Below are positions 1 through 12,600 of a stretch of DNA of 61,134 nt, one piece after another. The notes below the pieces were generated by a model. The model worked only from the letters and a program-made list of their open reading frames with translations. It had not been told where the DNA came from and ran no database searches. The translations under genes and the position numbers were made by a program. Origin of the DNA: Priapulus caudatus (lineage: Eukaryota; Priapulida; Priapulimorpha; Priapulimorphida; Priapulidae); assembly GCF_000485595.1 (NCBI RefSeq), contig NW_014577186.1, positions 465,071 through 526,204 on the forward strand, read 5' to 3'. Numbering within the stretch: position 1 is the stretch's first letter; every line of letters begins with the position of its first letter.

Positions 1-205
1 GTGGCTTGGTCATTGTAAAACGAAGTTTAGACTTGACAATGCTCATTTTAGAGAATGTTCGTTCAGCAGATGCAGAAGTAACAGGAATTGTGGCCAGTCC
101 TGTGAAGACGCGTGAGAGGCAAGGAAAAAAAAAATTGTGTTTTGTTTGCCAATCAACAGGGGGGGGCCATGGCCCCCTTGTGCCCCCCCTTAGCTACGCC
201 AGTGA
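1..205. mobile_element. Terminal part of a dispersed repeat, cut by the window edge
   Basis: Reads through GTTCGTTCAGCAGA, TGGCCAGTCCTGTG and GTGAGAGGCAAGGAAA, ending CCCCCCTTAGCTACGCCAGTG. The same sequence appears inverted at 59167-59375. The TGGCGTAGC terminus is common to several pieces in this window. Confidence 0.75.
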
Positions 206-413
206 CCAAAAGCGTATTAAGTTACACTACGCTCTTGATAATAATTATTCGTTTTTGTGGTAGAATAAACATCTCAAAAAGCAGACGAGGGGTGGCGGTA
301 GTAGTTTCCGGAAGTGAAATGCGGCGCTCTTGCGCAATGCGAGGTCTCTTTACATTTTGCGCCATCGTATCACTTGAGTGTGTTGCACTTGCAGCTGGAT
401 ACATCGTGTTACA

Positions 414-3400
414 ATGATCATCTTCAGGGATGTATTCACGGGTAATAGATTCATCGTATATTCATTGATCTGTTGAAGTATTCCGGATTTAAAAGCATTA
501 GTGGAACATTGCAGTAAGATCGTTTAAACATGAGATTGGTGAGAATAGTACTATCAGGGAAACGGTACGAAGGTGTAAGTACGGAAGTAAACACGTACGC
601 AAATTTATACATCCCGTTTCATTCGCAACGTGAGCTATATGTTCATTCTTAGAATGATTATTTACGGTATCATTTTTGCTAATGTTGTGTTTCCTTTGGA
701 ATATCATGTTTGTTGTAATGTGTAGCGTTTACACTGCAGTTGCATTGTTAAGTCTGGCCTAGCCCGACCAGGCTCTCCGACTGTTACACGTCACTCGCAG
801 CTAGGGCCTGCATACGGTGCCATACCTCCCAAATCCCATTGGTTGATACAAATCACGTGCCTGAAACTTCTGTTTAATAAAACTTTTATGGTGCATTGTG
901 ACCCTAACCTTAACACTAATTACAATTTAATTAAAAAAATTAACTATATTTGTATCAACCAATGGCAATGGGAGTTGGGAGGTAATCGTATGCAGGCCCT
1001 AGCCGCGAGTTTACAGGTCGTAGCCCTCTCGCCAACGTAGTGTTAAGGCGAGAAGGGAACTTGTGGCTAAGTCTAACCATGAAACTGGCTACATGATCAG
1101 AAACAGAATAATTTATTTTCATTTTTGCACATCTATCTAAAAGCAGTATTAAGTCATAAGTGGGCTAGTGTCAAATTTTGGATGCTACAACAAGAAATGA
1201 AGAATCAAGATAAAGCATGAATCGTTGATGTTGAATGGCAACGAAAATAATTTTAGAGATATAAATTATATAATTATTTATTCTAATATCTTAGAAAATA
1301 ATTTTTCGAGATATGATGTGATTGACATTGGTACGGTAGTAACAAGTATGTGTTGGTATAGACGATTTGCTATAAGGTAAGTACAGTTGTATGCAGTAAA
1401 ATCCTTTTAAGGGCCCTGGAAGCTCGGGGGTTTTAGAATAGATGCTCTCTGGTGCAATCTGAGCCTTATTTTAGAGCATTTTTGCACAAAATATATGACC
1501 TATATTTTAAAATATTTGGGTTGAGTTTATTCTATTTCTTAATTGTCAGTGATGCTACTGCTCATGCAAGCATTTGTTGACTCCTCCTTGTTAGAAGGAA
1601 TCTGATGAAATAGGTTGGTTATTGTGAGCTGTTTTTTATTCATGGCGGATTGCGAAGTGCTATGATATGAGGCTCAGGACAATTAAGTGAAAGTCTATGT
1701 CGGACAAGTTATTAGTTTGGCTAGTAGTGGCTCGACTGGACAACTAAAAAATTTCTAGTTGTGTAATAGTCCTAACATCCTTTGAGCCAGGGCGCTATCA
1801 CACAACATTCTCACAATATATTTTCAAAGGTCGCCAAAAGAAGCAGGGTGCGAGGCATGCCTATGTGCCTGCTGGCAGGGGCAGCATTGATTGACATATG
1901 GGGGGCACACAATTGGTTCAGTCGCGTTGTGCTAATCACTACTGAAATGTAGGGGGTGGGCACTGCTGGACTATGAGAGAGCGACAGCAAAGCTCTTTCC
2001 TGGAATTGAGGGAAAAGCTACAATCGGGAAAACGAGTGTGCCGACATGCAAAAATAAACGTGTGAATTTCATTACGATTTTCCATGGATTACCGTTTTAT
2101 AATCCTACGGGTCGTTGGTCCTAGGGGCCTACGTAGGCACACAGGCACGCGTACGGGCACGCGCGCATGAATTGGAGCAAGCAGCTCAGAAGACGTATAC
2201 GCACTGTATGACTCGACTGCCCTTAAAGCCTCACAATGCGCATCCAAACGCTATATAATTTCTCCAGTACTAGACTAGCAAATACTACGTGTCATGCATA
2301 ATCACACTACCTTATGACAAAATAAACTCATAGTTCCTCCCATTTCACTGCGCGTTGTCTTATAAAAGGTATTTGAAAATACCTCCAATGTTGTTAAAAT
2401 TCTCCGATGTTGTTGACAGTTTTCCCAAGCGGTACGGGTGTAGCAAAGATAAAAACATGTGACGTCACCTCACCACTTCGAGGCTAAATTGTTTGGCAAA
2501 CAGTCGGCGTTTGCGCCAGAATGCCAGTTTTCTCACCTCTTTTTTGTGGGTTTTAAGCAAATGCGCAGTGAAATGGGAGCAACTAAAGTTTATTTTGTCA
2601 TAAGGTAGTGTGATTATGCATGACACGAAGTATTTGCTAGTCTAGTACTGGAGAAATTAGCGTTTGGATGCGCATTGTGCGGCTTTAAGACGAGTGGGTG
2701 CCCGGCCATGCACAGAGTAAAACAGTGTAATATACTGTAATAGTGTATGCTACAAGCGCGCGCTGTGACTATGCGTATGTTCTTGCTTTGATATTTCAAA
2801 CCTGTCGGCTCAAAGCTCAAACCTGCTGGCCTTGCATGTTAAAACCCCTCGTGGACCACACTGCTATAATTGAACTTTACTATTATGTTGCAGAAGATGA
2901 GCTGTTCTCTGATTCCTATAAATATAAAATAGTGGATGATCTTTACTATGAAGTTGAAGGGAAAGTAAGTATGAACCTGTGTGCTCTAAATGCCAAAAAA
3001 TTTTACATTTTAATTTTGTATTGGAAGAATATTTAATGGAGACTGTCATTATTGTGTTTGTGCATTGATATGTCAGTGTTGCTTTGGGTTTGCTCGTATA
3101 TATAAAGGCTTTAAGCGTCTGGGTTCTGTTATGTGCATGTGAATAAACATCCATTTGAGCAGATGTGTATATTTGTGTGCGTGCGTGCGTGCATGTGTTC
3201 CGGTTAATAAACATGCAATATAATATATGGTGAATAGTATTTAAATTAAAAAATTGTCTGTTTGCCCTTTTCCGACATACTATTTTTGTAGTGGGTAGGT
3301 AGGTAGGTAAATTATTTTATTTTATTTTGTTTTCTGGGTAAGTACACATTAAATGTTAGTGTTAATTCAGACTTGTTCATCTGATTGCTCAATTTTAACA

Positions 3401-6400
3401 TATTTTAAGTCTTTTTTAAATTCATGAGTTGTTGATATCGGATCATCGTAATGAGCTTCAAAGGTCTCTGTACCAGTTCTCGTTCTCAGCGAAACTTTGA
3501 CGTGCCCGCCGCCCAAGGCATCGTCCACTTCTGTGGATACATTGACACCGGCGGTTACAAGATCGACAACATCTATCCACCTTTGCTTAATTGATGTTTT
3601 TATTATTCTATTTGTCACCAACTTTGTCGTGATCGACACGCATAAAGGAATCTCCATCATTTGTAATAAACGAGTATCTTACGTAACGCATACTTTAAAA
3701 AACTTAAAAACGCTTTGTACGTGCCGTAATGAAGTCAAATACAAGCGCGGTCAAGTGCCTGCATCATCGTGACATGATTAGAGTCTGTGCAGTAAAGGAA
3801 GAAGAAGAAGATGACAGTACCTACTCGACTTGACTAGTTGCCGCGGCGATGGAACGTACATTACAGGGGTAGAAATTAACTTTTGAACACGGGAGTCCAA
3901 TGGACTTCCTACCCTCAAAAAGAGGGAGTTTGCAGTCTGAGGCTCAAAATTAAGGATATTTACAATAACGCATGTGCTTATCTTTAAGATTCATGCGGTT
4001 GCACGTCTGGCAAATTTTCGTTGGACATTAGCTGAAAAATACGGTAATTCTGCGAGGCGGTGCTCTGGAACGAACAAATTAGTATGGCAAAATTTTCAGG
4101 GAGTCTGTCTGACTCCTGCATATATGTCAAATCAGGGAGTATTTGACTCCGGACTTCGGACCGTTAATTTCACATCCTGGTACAATGTCTAGACGCATTG
4201 TCTAGCTCGCTTGATACAATGAACGCATGTACGCATCTATATGTGTATGCCTGATACGGTGACCTGAGCCTCGCTCTTGCTATACTATGCAGCGTGAGAA
4301 ACTAGCGGTCGCCCAGTCGCCAGTGGCGATTAGAAAATTGACCGGGTGACTGCTTGCTCGTGTCAGCTGGTCCGGCGGGGCGACTAGATAATTGCCGCAC
4401 AGGAAATAAATTTTTTTACCAAACTGCAGATTATTTTGTTATTCTCTAGTCTCTACTAACCTTCTACATTATTCTAATGGAATGAATGGTAAATTTAATC
4501 AAATATAGACTAAAAATAGTCAAATTCCGAAGCCTAAAGTCCATGCGAAATACACAAACTCTCCATGTTTGTTGTGTTCGATTTTCTAGGTCATGCTGTT
4601 AAACCTCTGCTAATTCGATAATACTGACCAATCAGCGATCGCGTAATAAAATATGATAATTTATAGGAATAATGGGCGGTCTTCAGAGACCGCTGATCTT
4701 TGAAATCGACTTGCGGACTTGTTCCGATTTACTACGCATCAACATATCGAAACGAGTAAAAAATATAATTTTTAAGAATACCTTAGAATGCACATCACCA
4801 AATTGCACCATCCCCCCCCCTCCTACAAAAACGTCCCCACATCCAAGTCATTCACTTTGCTATGACAGAAATCCTGGACCAGTGCCTACTGACCAGGACC
4901 AGTACTTCCTCAGAGGCGGACCAGTGCCTCCAATTATCAGTTTTTCACCCTGCTATGCCTTCTGTAGTATGTAAAGAGTGGCATAGTAATGCTCATAGGG
5001 TTACTGTTACGTTAACGTACGTAGAGTACGACGTACGTGCTGTTACATTGACGTTGAACCTAAAAACAATCGGCCGATCAAATGCACTCCTCATATCATG
5101 TGATCAGTGCGAGTTGCATCTATAGAAATTTATAAATAACTATAGTTGCATCGACATTATTGCTGCGTTCACACGAAATACACGGCCTTGCTGGTTCTGT
5201 CCACTTATCTGGGGCTGAATTCGGCTGAAATACCGTGCTAACACAACCCGGAGCGTTCACACGAGAATCGAGGCTTAGCTGGCTAGGTACAATATTAATA
5301 GTAAATAATTTCTCCGCTAGAGGGAAGTGTTTTTCATGATGGCGGCCCCCATGAAAGTCAGTTGTTTGTGGCAGTTTTTCAGTATAATTCCACAAAATGA
5401 TGATCCAGATGAACATTACGAATGCTTTGGTGATGAAGACGATTATCAAAAGGAAATTCGGAGAAATATTTTCAATGGCATGAGCCTCAAGTGAAAAACG
5501 ACACTCCGTCGCCTAGTATCAATGTAGCGCACTACAGTTTCGCGGCTTACGAGGCCTCGAATTGCGTTCACACGACAGACAATACGTGGCCAGCGTGGTG
5601 CCGAATGTTTCAGCGCGGAATCACTGCACGCCGAATAAGCCTCGTATTTCAGTACGGTACTTGCGAGGCCGCGTATAAGTCTTGAATATTTTTACCGTGT
5701 GAACGCCCAGTACGGTACTGAAATCCTCATGTGAATTCAGCTATTAAAGCGCTCGTTGCCCAGTGGCTTACAGTTTCCCAGACGCTAGTTGTGCCGAGTA
5801 GTAGCACGCGCGTGGGTTTCCAGTTGCTTTCACTTGCGTTGAATCGCGGTGAATCGCCGGCGACATAAGCCCCGCGTAGAGACGTACATGGGGGGAAAGA
5901 ATGTGAGTAAATAAATAAAAAAATTCCAGAAAATTGAAATCAAATCATTTGAGTCGGGCTGATTTTCGTTGGTCAGGTAATGGCAAACAAATAATATTTT
6001 GATTTAGGCCTGAGGCAAATTCTGAGGCTGGGGTTCATGTACCAGTATGAGTATAAAGTGGACCAACCTAGAAATATCCCTGAATGCTATGAACAATTTC
6101 CTGTTACAGTTAACAACACGCTCAAATGATTTCGATGATGCGCTGATTGGCGCAAACGCCTCAGCAGAGGATGGAGCCGAGACTTTCGATAGGCAACAAG
6201 AATCCGGTATCGACATTGTACTCAATCATAGCCTGATGAAACATGATGCTTATGATAAGAAGGCATACATGCAGTACCTCAAAAAATACATGAAAAGGTA
6301 GGTTGTAAAAGTAACTAAAACATTGTAATGGTTTAGTTAATTTGGGGTAGGGTAAGGATATAATTACCCGGTAGCTTCTAAAGTTTCTTATACTAACACT

Positions 6401-9257
6401 CAATACTCAATCTTGGAATACAGGCGTTAGTTTTGCCTCATATATATATATATGGTGTGAAAATTCATTTAGCTTGCTGCTGAGTATTACATTAGTTTAG
6501 TGGAAATGTTAAGAAATCAACAATAGGATGATCAAAGAATTGAGAAAAGACGTACTTATTTTTGTACAAGTAGATTTTCTTAGTCACTACTTGTTGCTAA
6601 CATGGGCTTGTATCACTATAAATGTTTGATTTAAATAACCATTTTTTGTTTAAGACTAGCGGAACATGTAAAAAACGAGAAGGGGGAGGACGCAGCCAAA
6701 GTCATGAAAGATAAACTGAATGAATCGGTTCCTAAGAAAATTTTACCAAACCTCAAAAACTATGATTTCTACTCGGGAGGTAAGATTTTTGAAATGTGCA
6801 TGTTATGTTATAGTAATTTTTTAATAGCATTAGAATGCTTAATGTAAATACATTATGTATGCATGTTTACGTACGTATGTCTCTTAAATAACTACAGGCC
6901 TGACTTTAGTTACGTGTTAAAAAATCGTGGCCAAAAAAATAAACTACCCAAAAAACAAAAAAATTCTGCAGGTATTCTCATAACCCAACCTATTTCCTTA
7001 ACCCAACGCATTCACTGTACCACTTTTGTATTTACTGGGTTTGTTCCTGTATTGCATATATAGTAAAAATCATTTCTACACGAAATCGCTACTTGCTAAC
7101 CTTATGCATGAGTTACACTGCGTGTGTTAATTGTTTATTCGGTACCGAAACTTTTCCCGAAAAGACCGAAGTTTATCAAAGTTGCCTTCGCTACACACAT
7201 GACTACATTACATAGTTCGTAGATATTGATATCCTGAAAGTGTGCTCGCTGTATGAAAACACTAGTTCCCGGCACGATTGAAATTCACTTCAGAGAGGGA
7301 TTGCCATGTTGTTTCTTGACCTAACTAAGTTGAGCCTAATATGGCTAAACTAATTAGCCAAATTGCTAAAAAAAAATGTCCAGCTAAAACCCTGCATTAA
7401 GGTGGTAGTTTTTGATTTATTTTGGCTGCCTTTGAATTAAAAAGGTTTGTCAATCAATGTGTAACGATGTTGGGAAAAATTATAAAAATTTGACTTGCTG
7501 TTACAATTCCATATGACATCCACTCACCTTTCCAGTTAACGAGGATTAAATGAAATTCTTTTTACAGCTGATTTATACTTATAGCATGATTACAGCAAGA
7601 AAACGTGTCTCTTAACTAAGGCGTTATATTATGATGGATAAAGCCTGGCGCACACGGGAGTTATTTTACTCAAGTAAAATGACGCATGAGTCAAATTACT
7701 CAACGAAAATCCGCCGCACACGTGAGTAAAATGACTCATGCATCATTTTACTTGAGTAAAATAACTCGCGTGTGCACCGGGCTTAAAACTCAGGTTGCCT
7801 CTTGTTAAGCTATGTGTTCCTGTAGGGCAATGTATGGAAGCCTTACAAATTTAGGTGTTTGTTTTAGGTGAAAACTTTGGTGATCAGGAGGGTATGCTAG
7901 CGCTGCTAGACTGGCGAGAGGATGGAGTCACTCCATTCTTTATCTTCTTTAAAGATGGACTTGTACAAGAGAAATTTGTAAGTATATTTCAGTTAATTGA
8001 TGTTTTGCCAGCTGCAATGTTTTTTCTGTAAAGGATGTCAGTATCTATCCCAATGAAGGCTAACAAATAAGGCCACCATTTTTTATTTTGTTGGTTTACA
8101 GACTTTTTGTTGTTGTTGTTGACTCGGTAGGGTAAAAAAAAAAAAAAAAAAAATGTTGTTTTGTCAGATCAAACAAGTCAAATTACAGTGATACTGTTAT
8201 ACATGATATTAAAGTATTTTAAGAAAACTAAATGAAAACAAAACTCAACTTGTAATTATTTTTACTTTTATTATAAACTATTTGTTTATGAAATGTTTTT
8301 GTTTTATACATTTAAATTTTTTTTATTCATATTTCTTAGAGAAAAGGTCGGCGGGAATAAAAAAATACAGATTTTCATTTTTTTTTCTTTTTCGTTTTTC
8401 TTGGAAATTCGGGTCGGCGGATCTGTAAACCAACAAGATAAAAAATTCTCGCCTAAGGGGGTTTAATTATAGCAATACTTGCCCTCTAACGTAGTTTCAT
8501 GACCCCAAAAAATAGTTATAGTTAAGAAAATTTGTAATTGCAAATTCATTACTGCCTATTAGATGAAACAAAATGGTTAATGTTTCCATACCTCTTTACA
8601 TTTTAAAGCTTTAATGGAAGTTTTTGGTCGTGGTCTAATATCATCATGTCCAGTAGCTGCCCCCGTCGTTTTCAATGCTTAATTGAATATCAAAACTATT
8701 TAAATTTCCGGTGCCCAGTAGGATATCAAAGCCACACAATTGGTTGTTGCCTAATAGCATGTATCCACAGCATCATAAGTATGAACTATTATTTTATATG
8801 GGGTGGAAATGGTTTTAGTGCTTGTTATGACTGCGATCAGGACATTGGGTCGGAGTTATGTAATTCAGATATAAATCATGTAAGGTGGCAGATATGTTTT
8901 TCTGGTTACATTGACTAAAATATCTGTGGCAGAGAGTGCAATAAAATGCTATAGTCACTCTGATATACAGAAATAAGTCACTTTATACTATCTATTATAA
9001 TTTACTGTATTAAACTGTTTGACCTTGGGTTTGTAAGTAATATACAGGGCAGGAATTCCATAAGGCATGTTGCTTAAGAATGGATAGGAACCATGTTTTG
9101 ACCCTTACATGATGAAAAATAAGTTATGCTTAATACTATAGCATAGTTATATAATTAGAATATTTTTTACAAAAATTGGTTGGTAATTATTTAGTTCGTA
9201 GTAACTGTTATGTGTAAGTCTACTAATAAGGTGTTACCTGTTTTTCTGTTTCAGTAA
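414..9257 (+). CDS. tpt1: Translationally controlled tumour protein (TCTP), 6 exons
   Basis: Coding exons: 414-441, 2894-2964, 6110-6297, 6655-6779, 7868-7977, and the stop TAA at 9255-9257. All introns are GT-AG and the phases join exactly into 174 aa; the family is usually about 172. Exon 1 encodes MIIFRDVFT plus one base; exon 2 continues [20 protein letters not shown]; exon 3 carries the family signature [14 protein letters not shown] and LNHSLM; exon 5 carries [20 protein letters not shown] and ends EKF. From family knowledge, TCTP is a cytosolic protein tied to growth, translation and calcium or microtubule binding; none of that is visible here. One extra glycine (YSGGEN against the usual IGEN) lies at the exon 4/5 junction. 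The last exon adds only the stop, so the 3'UTR is a separate exon. Introns 1, 2, 4 and 5 hold mobile elements. Identity is near certain; the transcription start was not determined. Confidence 0.96.
803..1002. mobile_element. 200-bp MITE with about 50-bp terminal inverted repeats, TCTP intron 1
   Basis: The ends read CTAGGGCCTGCATACG and CGTATGCAGGCCCTAG. The arms continue through the block CATTGGTTGATACAAAT and its complement. The spacer is short and AT-rich. No coding sequence. Confidence 0.8.
1340..1415. repeat. Dispersed repeat, partner at 39232-39310
   Basis: Shares the order GTAACAAGTA, a TATAGACGATTTG-like block and AGTTGTATGCAGTAAAATCC with 39232-39310 in the same orientation. Probably parts of a larger element. 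Confidence 0.6.
1675..2055. mobile_element. Partial copy of the DNA element at 47590-48654
   Basis: Matches the interior of the later element in the same orientation: GTGAAAGTCTATGTCGGA, GAGCCAGGGCGCTAT, TGTAGGGGGTGGGCA and GCGACAGCAAA occur in the same order. The terminal repeats seen in the later copy are not obvious here. Confidence 0.7.
2223..2688. mobile_element. TTAA-flanked MITE (piggyBac type), copy 1, TCTP intron 1
   Basis: Bounded by TTAA at both ends (2223-2226 and 2685-2688). Terminal inverted repeats of roughly 110 bp begin AGCCTCACAATGCGC and end GCGCATTGTGCGGCT. The interior contains TGACGTCA-like sequence and no ORF. Copy 2 is at 42196-42663. TTAA duplication is diagnostic of piggyBac-class transposition. 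Confidence 0.85.
3316..3325 (-). terminator. Overlapping poly(A) signals downstream of the antisense ORF
   Basis: Two overlapping AATAAA hexamers on the minus strand, about 45 bases beyond the stop of the 97-aa ORF. The local sequence is T/A-rich on the plus strand, so chance occurrence is possible. Confidence 0.4.
3367..3660 (-). CDS. Hypothetical 97-aa protein, intronless, antisense in TCTP intron 2
   Basis: An ATG-started frame of 97 codons begins [15 protein letters not shown] and ends [11 protein letters not shown] do not recognise it. Composition is protein-like: mixed hydrophobic and charged residues, a GGGH turn, and no simple repeat. There is no signal peptide or membrane segment. 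Two overlapping AATAAA signals on the same strand (plus coordinates 3316-3325) begin about 45 bases past the stop, as expected for a compact intronless gene or a processed retrocopy. It lies wholly within TCTP intron 2 on the opposite strand. It could also be a fragment of a mobile element or a chance ORF; without homology I cannot separate these. Confidence 0.45.
   Translation of the reverse strand: MMEIPLCVSITTKLVTNRIIKTSIKQRWIDVVDLVTAGVNVSTEVDDALGGGHVKVSLRTRTGTETFEAHYDDPISTTHEFKKDLKYVKIEQSDEQV
5160..5745. mobile_element. Foldback-like element with GCGTTCACAC ends, TCTP intron 2
   Basis: Starts TGCTGCGTTCACACG and ends with the complement GTGTGAACGCCCAG plus a short tail. The same GCGTTCACAC block recurs inside near 5254 and 5564. 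Contains the 52-aa ORF. The exact termini are uncertain. Confidence 0.55.
5336..5494 (+). CDS. Small 52-aa acidic ORF inside a foldback element
   Basis: ATGATGGCGGCC opens a 52-codon frame beginning [15 protein letters not shown], with an acidic stretch ([20 protein letters not shown]), ending at TGA. It lies at the centre of the element whose ends read GCGTTCACAC (about 5160-5745), so it may be a remnant first exon of a transposon protein or captured host sequence. No homology is recognised. Being short, it could be chance. Confidence 0.25.
   Translation: MMAAPMKVSCLWQFFSIIPQNDDPDEHYECFGDEDDYQKEIRRNIFNGMSLK
7636..7788. mobile_element. About 150-bp foldback MITE, TCTP intron 4
   Basis: The arms read AAGCCTGGCGCACACGG and, inverted, CGTGTGCACCGGGCTT. 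Both arms continue into GTTATTTTACTCAAGTAAAA, itself a small palindrome. Centre about 30 bp. Confidence 0.8.
8079..8449. mobile_element. AT-rich element with about 25-bp inverted termini, TCTP intron 5
   Basis: The left end contains ATTTTGTTGGTTTACAGA and the right end TCTGTAAACCAACAAGAT. A poly(A) run lies at about 8133-8153. No coding sequence. Confidence 0.6.
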
Positions 9258-9682
9258 ATAATTTATCTACACCGCCGGTATGAGTCTCCAATCTTACACT
9301 GGTTGTGTCTTGTAATCGCTGCTGACCTTGTTGCCGCCTTCATCAATACCTGCTTATCACTCGGTCAAACATGGTTTTAACTCTCTGGCATATGCGAGTC
9401 TTGTTTACTATTGATGTCCATTTACTGCGAAATAAGTACTAATTAATGTTAAAATGATTAATTATTCTGTTCAATGTAATTGGGCATTTCATAATGCAGG
9501 TCTCTTTTCTTCCATACGTGGTGCACACATTCAGTGGGATGGATTGTTGTGTATTTACCAGCATTGACATTTGTGTGGACTGTTCATACGTGTTGGTGTG
9601 TAAAATACATACAATACATCCACCAATTATGTAATACTTATGAAACTGTTCTGGCCAATATATTAAACCATGTTATTCATAA

Positions 9683-9688
9683 AATAAA
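9683..9688 (+). terminator. Poly(A) signal of TCTP
   Basis: AATAAA lies 426 bases after the TCTP stop codon and is the first canonical signal I see in the 3'UTR exon that begins at 9255. Confidence 0.55.
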
Positions 9689-9699
9689 ACGTTTGATGA

Positions 9700-12600
9700 A
9701 AACAGCCTGAATGGTTTATATCATGCTTAAATATGTGATCTCAAGGAAAACATTTGATAATTACAGCTGTGGAGATAATGTAAATTAACACGAAACATAC
9801 AAGTTCGGTTGTCTTGCCATTGCATTGCATTGTATCCCCTTGGGTTTACATGTATTATTAGTGGTGGTCTTAGTACTTGTAGTAGTAGTAGGAGCAGTAG
9901 CAGTGCTGTTATAGTCGCTCGATAAGTCGTTAAGACGTGGTGGTTATTTTTAAATGACTACAAGTTTGTTATCATCTCAAGAACTTTTTCTTAATACTTG
10001 TTAAAATAGAAATGCAAAAACCTTCCAACATTTTGTATGCAATGTAGAATACAGCACATTTTTACTACACTGGATTAGAACGAGTTAATTGTCAACAACT
10101 GCATTCTTTTTATTCCAATTTCATTCCACATTGTAAACAGAGGAATCTGCAAGCAATACAGCATATAATGACAGCAAACTTCACAGAAACAACACTCAAT
10201 AATGATAGTAAAGTCACATTCCTGGTGCGTTTTACAAAAAAAGAGATTGACATAGTATATGCATGCGTGCCTTTGTTATTAACACATGTTGTGAACCAGA
10301 AGGATCCATGATACTACAATATTAACTGTCATATGTACACGAATGACAAATTTTACATATACTGACAGACAAGTCCACTACCCCAGTTGCAGTGTCCCAC
10401 AAATCACAACAACTTCTGTTTGCAATATTAAAGATGCCTTCTCGAATTGAATGTGACTAACCAGTACCAAATTCGAGAAACCCTTATATAATTAACAAAT
10501 TTAACCACACGTGAATGTTATAGCTTTGAAAACGGGACTAAAATTAGTAACACTCCAACACTACCTGAAAGGAAATTCCAACAAAAATTATACGTAGACA
10601 GGCAGTAAGCTCATTGAATTTGCATGGACAACAGCTATGAGCACAAACAGAGCTGCAAATATAGAAGTAAGTTTATAACATACAGACCTTACTTTATTGG
10701 TAAAATATCACGCATAAACGTAATTGCGAGAAACTCGTCATACATATCATCATCTCGTATACAGCAGGAGTTTGACAATTGCAGACCAGCTATTATTTCC
10801 TGACGTACAGGCAGTATAAACCAACCTGAAAATAACAAACTTTTGCCTGACTTTATGCTTCATGGCACGATTTAAGTAAACAGGCACCTAGGATAGTAAA
10901 CGTGACAGCTTTTACCTAGGTACAAATGGCTGTAATGTTTATGATGTTGGGGTGAGAGAAAGCGATAATTAATATTTGGGCACGTGCACAACTGCACTGA
11001 CAAGGGGTAGTGGACATACAAGCTAAAAATGTCTTCTGGAAAAGCTCCCAGCATTATCAGAATTTATATAATAAAATGGATTGCTGATACCACGAATCTA
11101 TGTACAGGCTGGAACCCAGTAACCTCGCACCCTTACAAGTCTGGTGCCAGACCAGTGAAAATTCTGAACAATGGAAGGTTAAAATAACGCCTAAAATATC
11201 GTCAAGTCTCGACCTCTTAGGTGCCATATTGAAGGTAAATAATAGCCAGGTCACTGGGAGTGAAGACCGCATCTAAACAATGATTGTTGATTGTTTAGTA
11301 GTAGTGCTCATAGGGTCTATATGTCCCCCAGGGTACTGCCGGAACGTACCCTGGTAACTATCTAGCTGATATGGTTAGGGTTAGGGAGTAGGCGTAGGCG
11401 ACTCCCTAGACTCGTTAGTGGAGTAGGCGAGGTACGGTCCGGCATATTAGATAGTAGTATTTAGTACCAGGGTACGTTCCGGCAGTACCCTCCGTACCCA
11501 GGGTACGTTCCGGCAGTACCCTGGGGGACATAGACCCTATCACCAGTAGTAGTGCCGCCAAAAGGCAGCTCCACGAACTAAAAACGACCAACTGGTTTCA
11601 ATTTGTGCCTGATTACCATTGTCCAACCTGTATACATTCACAGCATCATGCTATCAACCAAAGAACTTGTACAATTTTTTATAAACAATAGTCACGGTTG
11701 ATCATAACAACTAATAGATGCTTAGCTAAACTTAAACTTTAAATATTACTGTTTCAGCAGGGCACTTCAATGTGATCTAGGGATTTGTGGCATGAATATA
11801 CTTGATTTTTCTGATAAATACTACGTATATATATATATAATCTAAGGCACGACTGCCTTGAAAATAAGTACCTACTGCGCGTTAGGAATAGCCTCTAGCA
11901 AAGGGCCAATATACATTACGATTCTGCTCGGCCGTCAAACTATATACCCACTCCACTCTATAACCGGCAATTGCGTTCCTTGTACTGATACGATTGGATT
12001 TCGTTCACAGCAGACAAGCAACAGCAGCCATCACACTATATAGCAACTACCACTCGTAATGCTGCTGCAGAATGCAGAACAACACAAGCATGTAGAGCAG
12101 CCATATAACGACCACGACCTACTCAATGATAAATGATTCCTTACATTCAGTAATATTCTTATTGACTGCTGACTAGAACAGTACCACCGTTAGTCATACG
12201 TGCCCAATCAACAAAATACTGCCCATATTTCATATCCTGCTGTTGCAAAAACTAGAGCCTTCCACTTTTTTTGCAATCAGGGTTTGATCCTCAGCGAATT
12301 GTACAATTTCTTACGGAACTACATAGAGGTATTCTCACACGAAAACTGTTGATCGTTTCAACTTACCGGGCCATAGGCATCTGTACAGTATAGATGTACC
12401 CAAATAACAAAAATGCTATAATCATCTGGAGGAAGCCAAATTGGTTATGCAAGTAGTATGTACCTTTCACAACATTCTTCTATACAGTTACATGTTTCTC
12501 ATCCTAATATAGAATATTATATATAACAGCATAACATATTTTTACCCTCACGTTATTATAGAATATAAACAATGTGGTAAATAAACAATAATATTTAAAG

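Noticed and set aside
4672-4974. 100-aa plus-strand frame in TCTP intron 2
   Set aside because: Proline-rich only because of a C-run; no splice or homology support.
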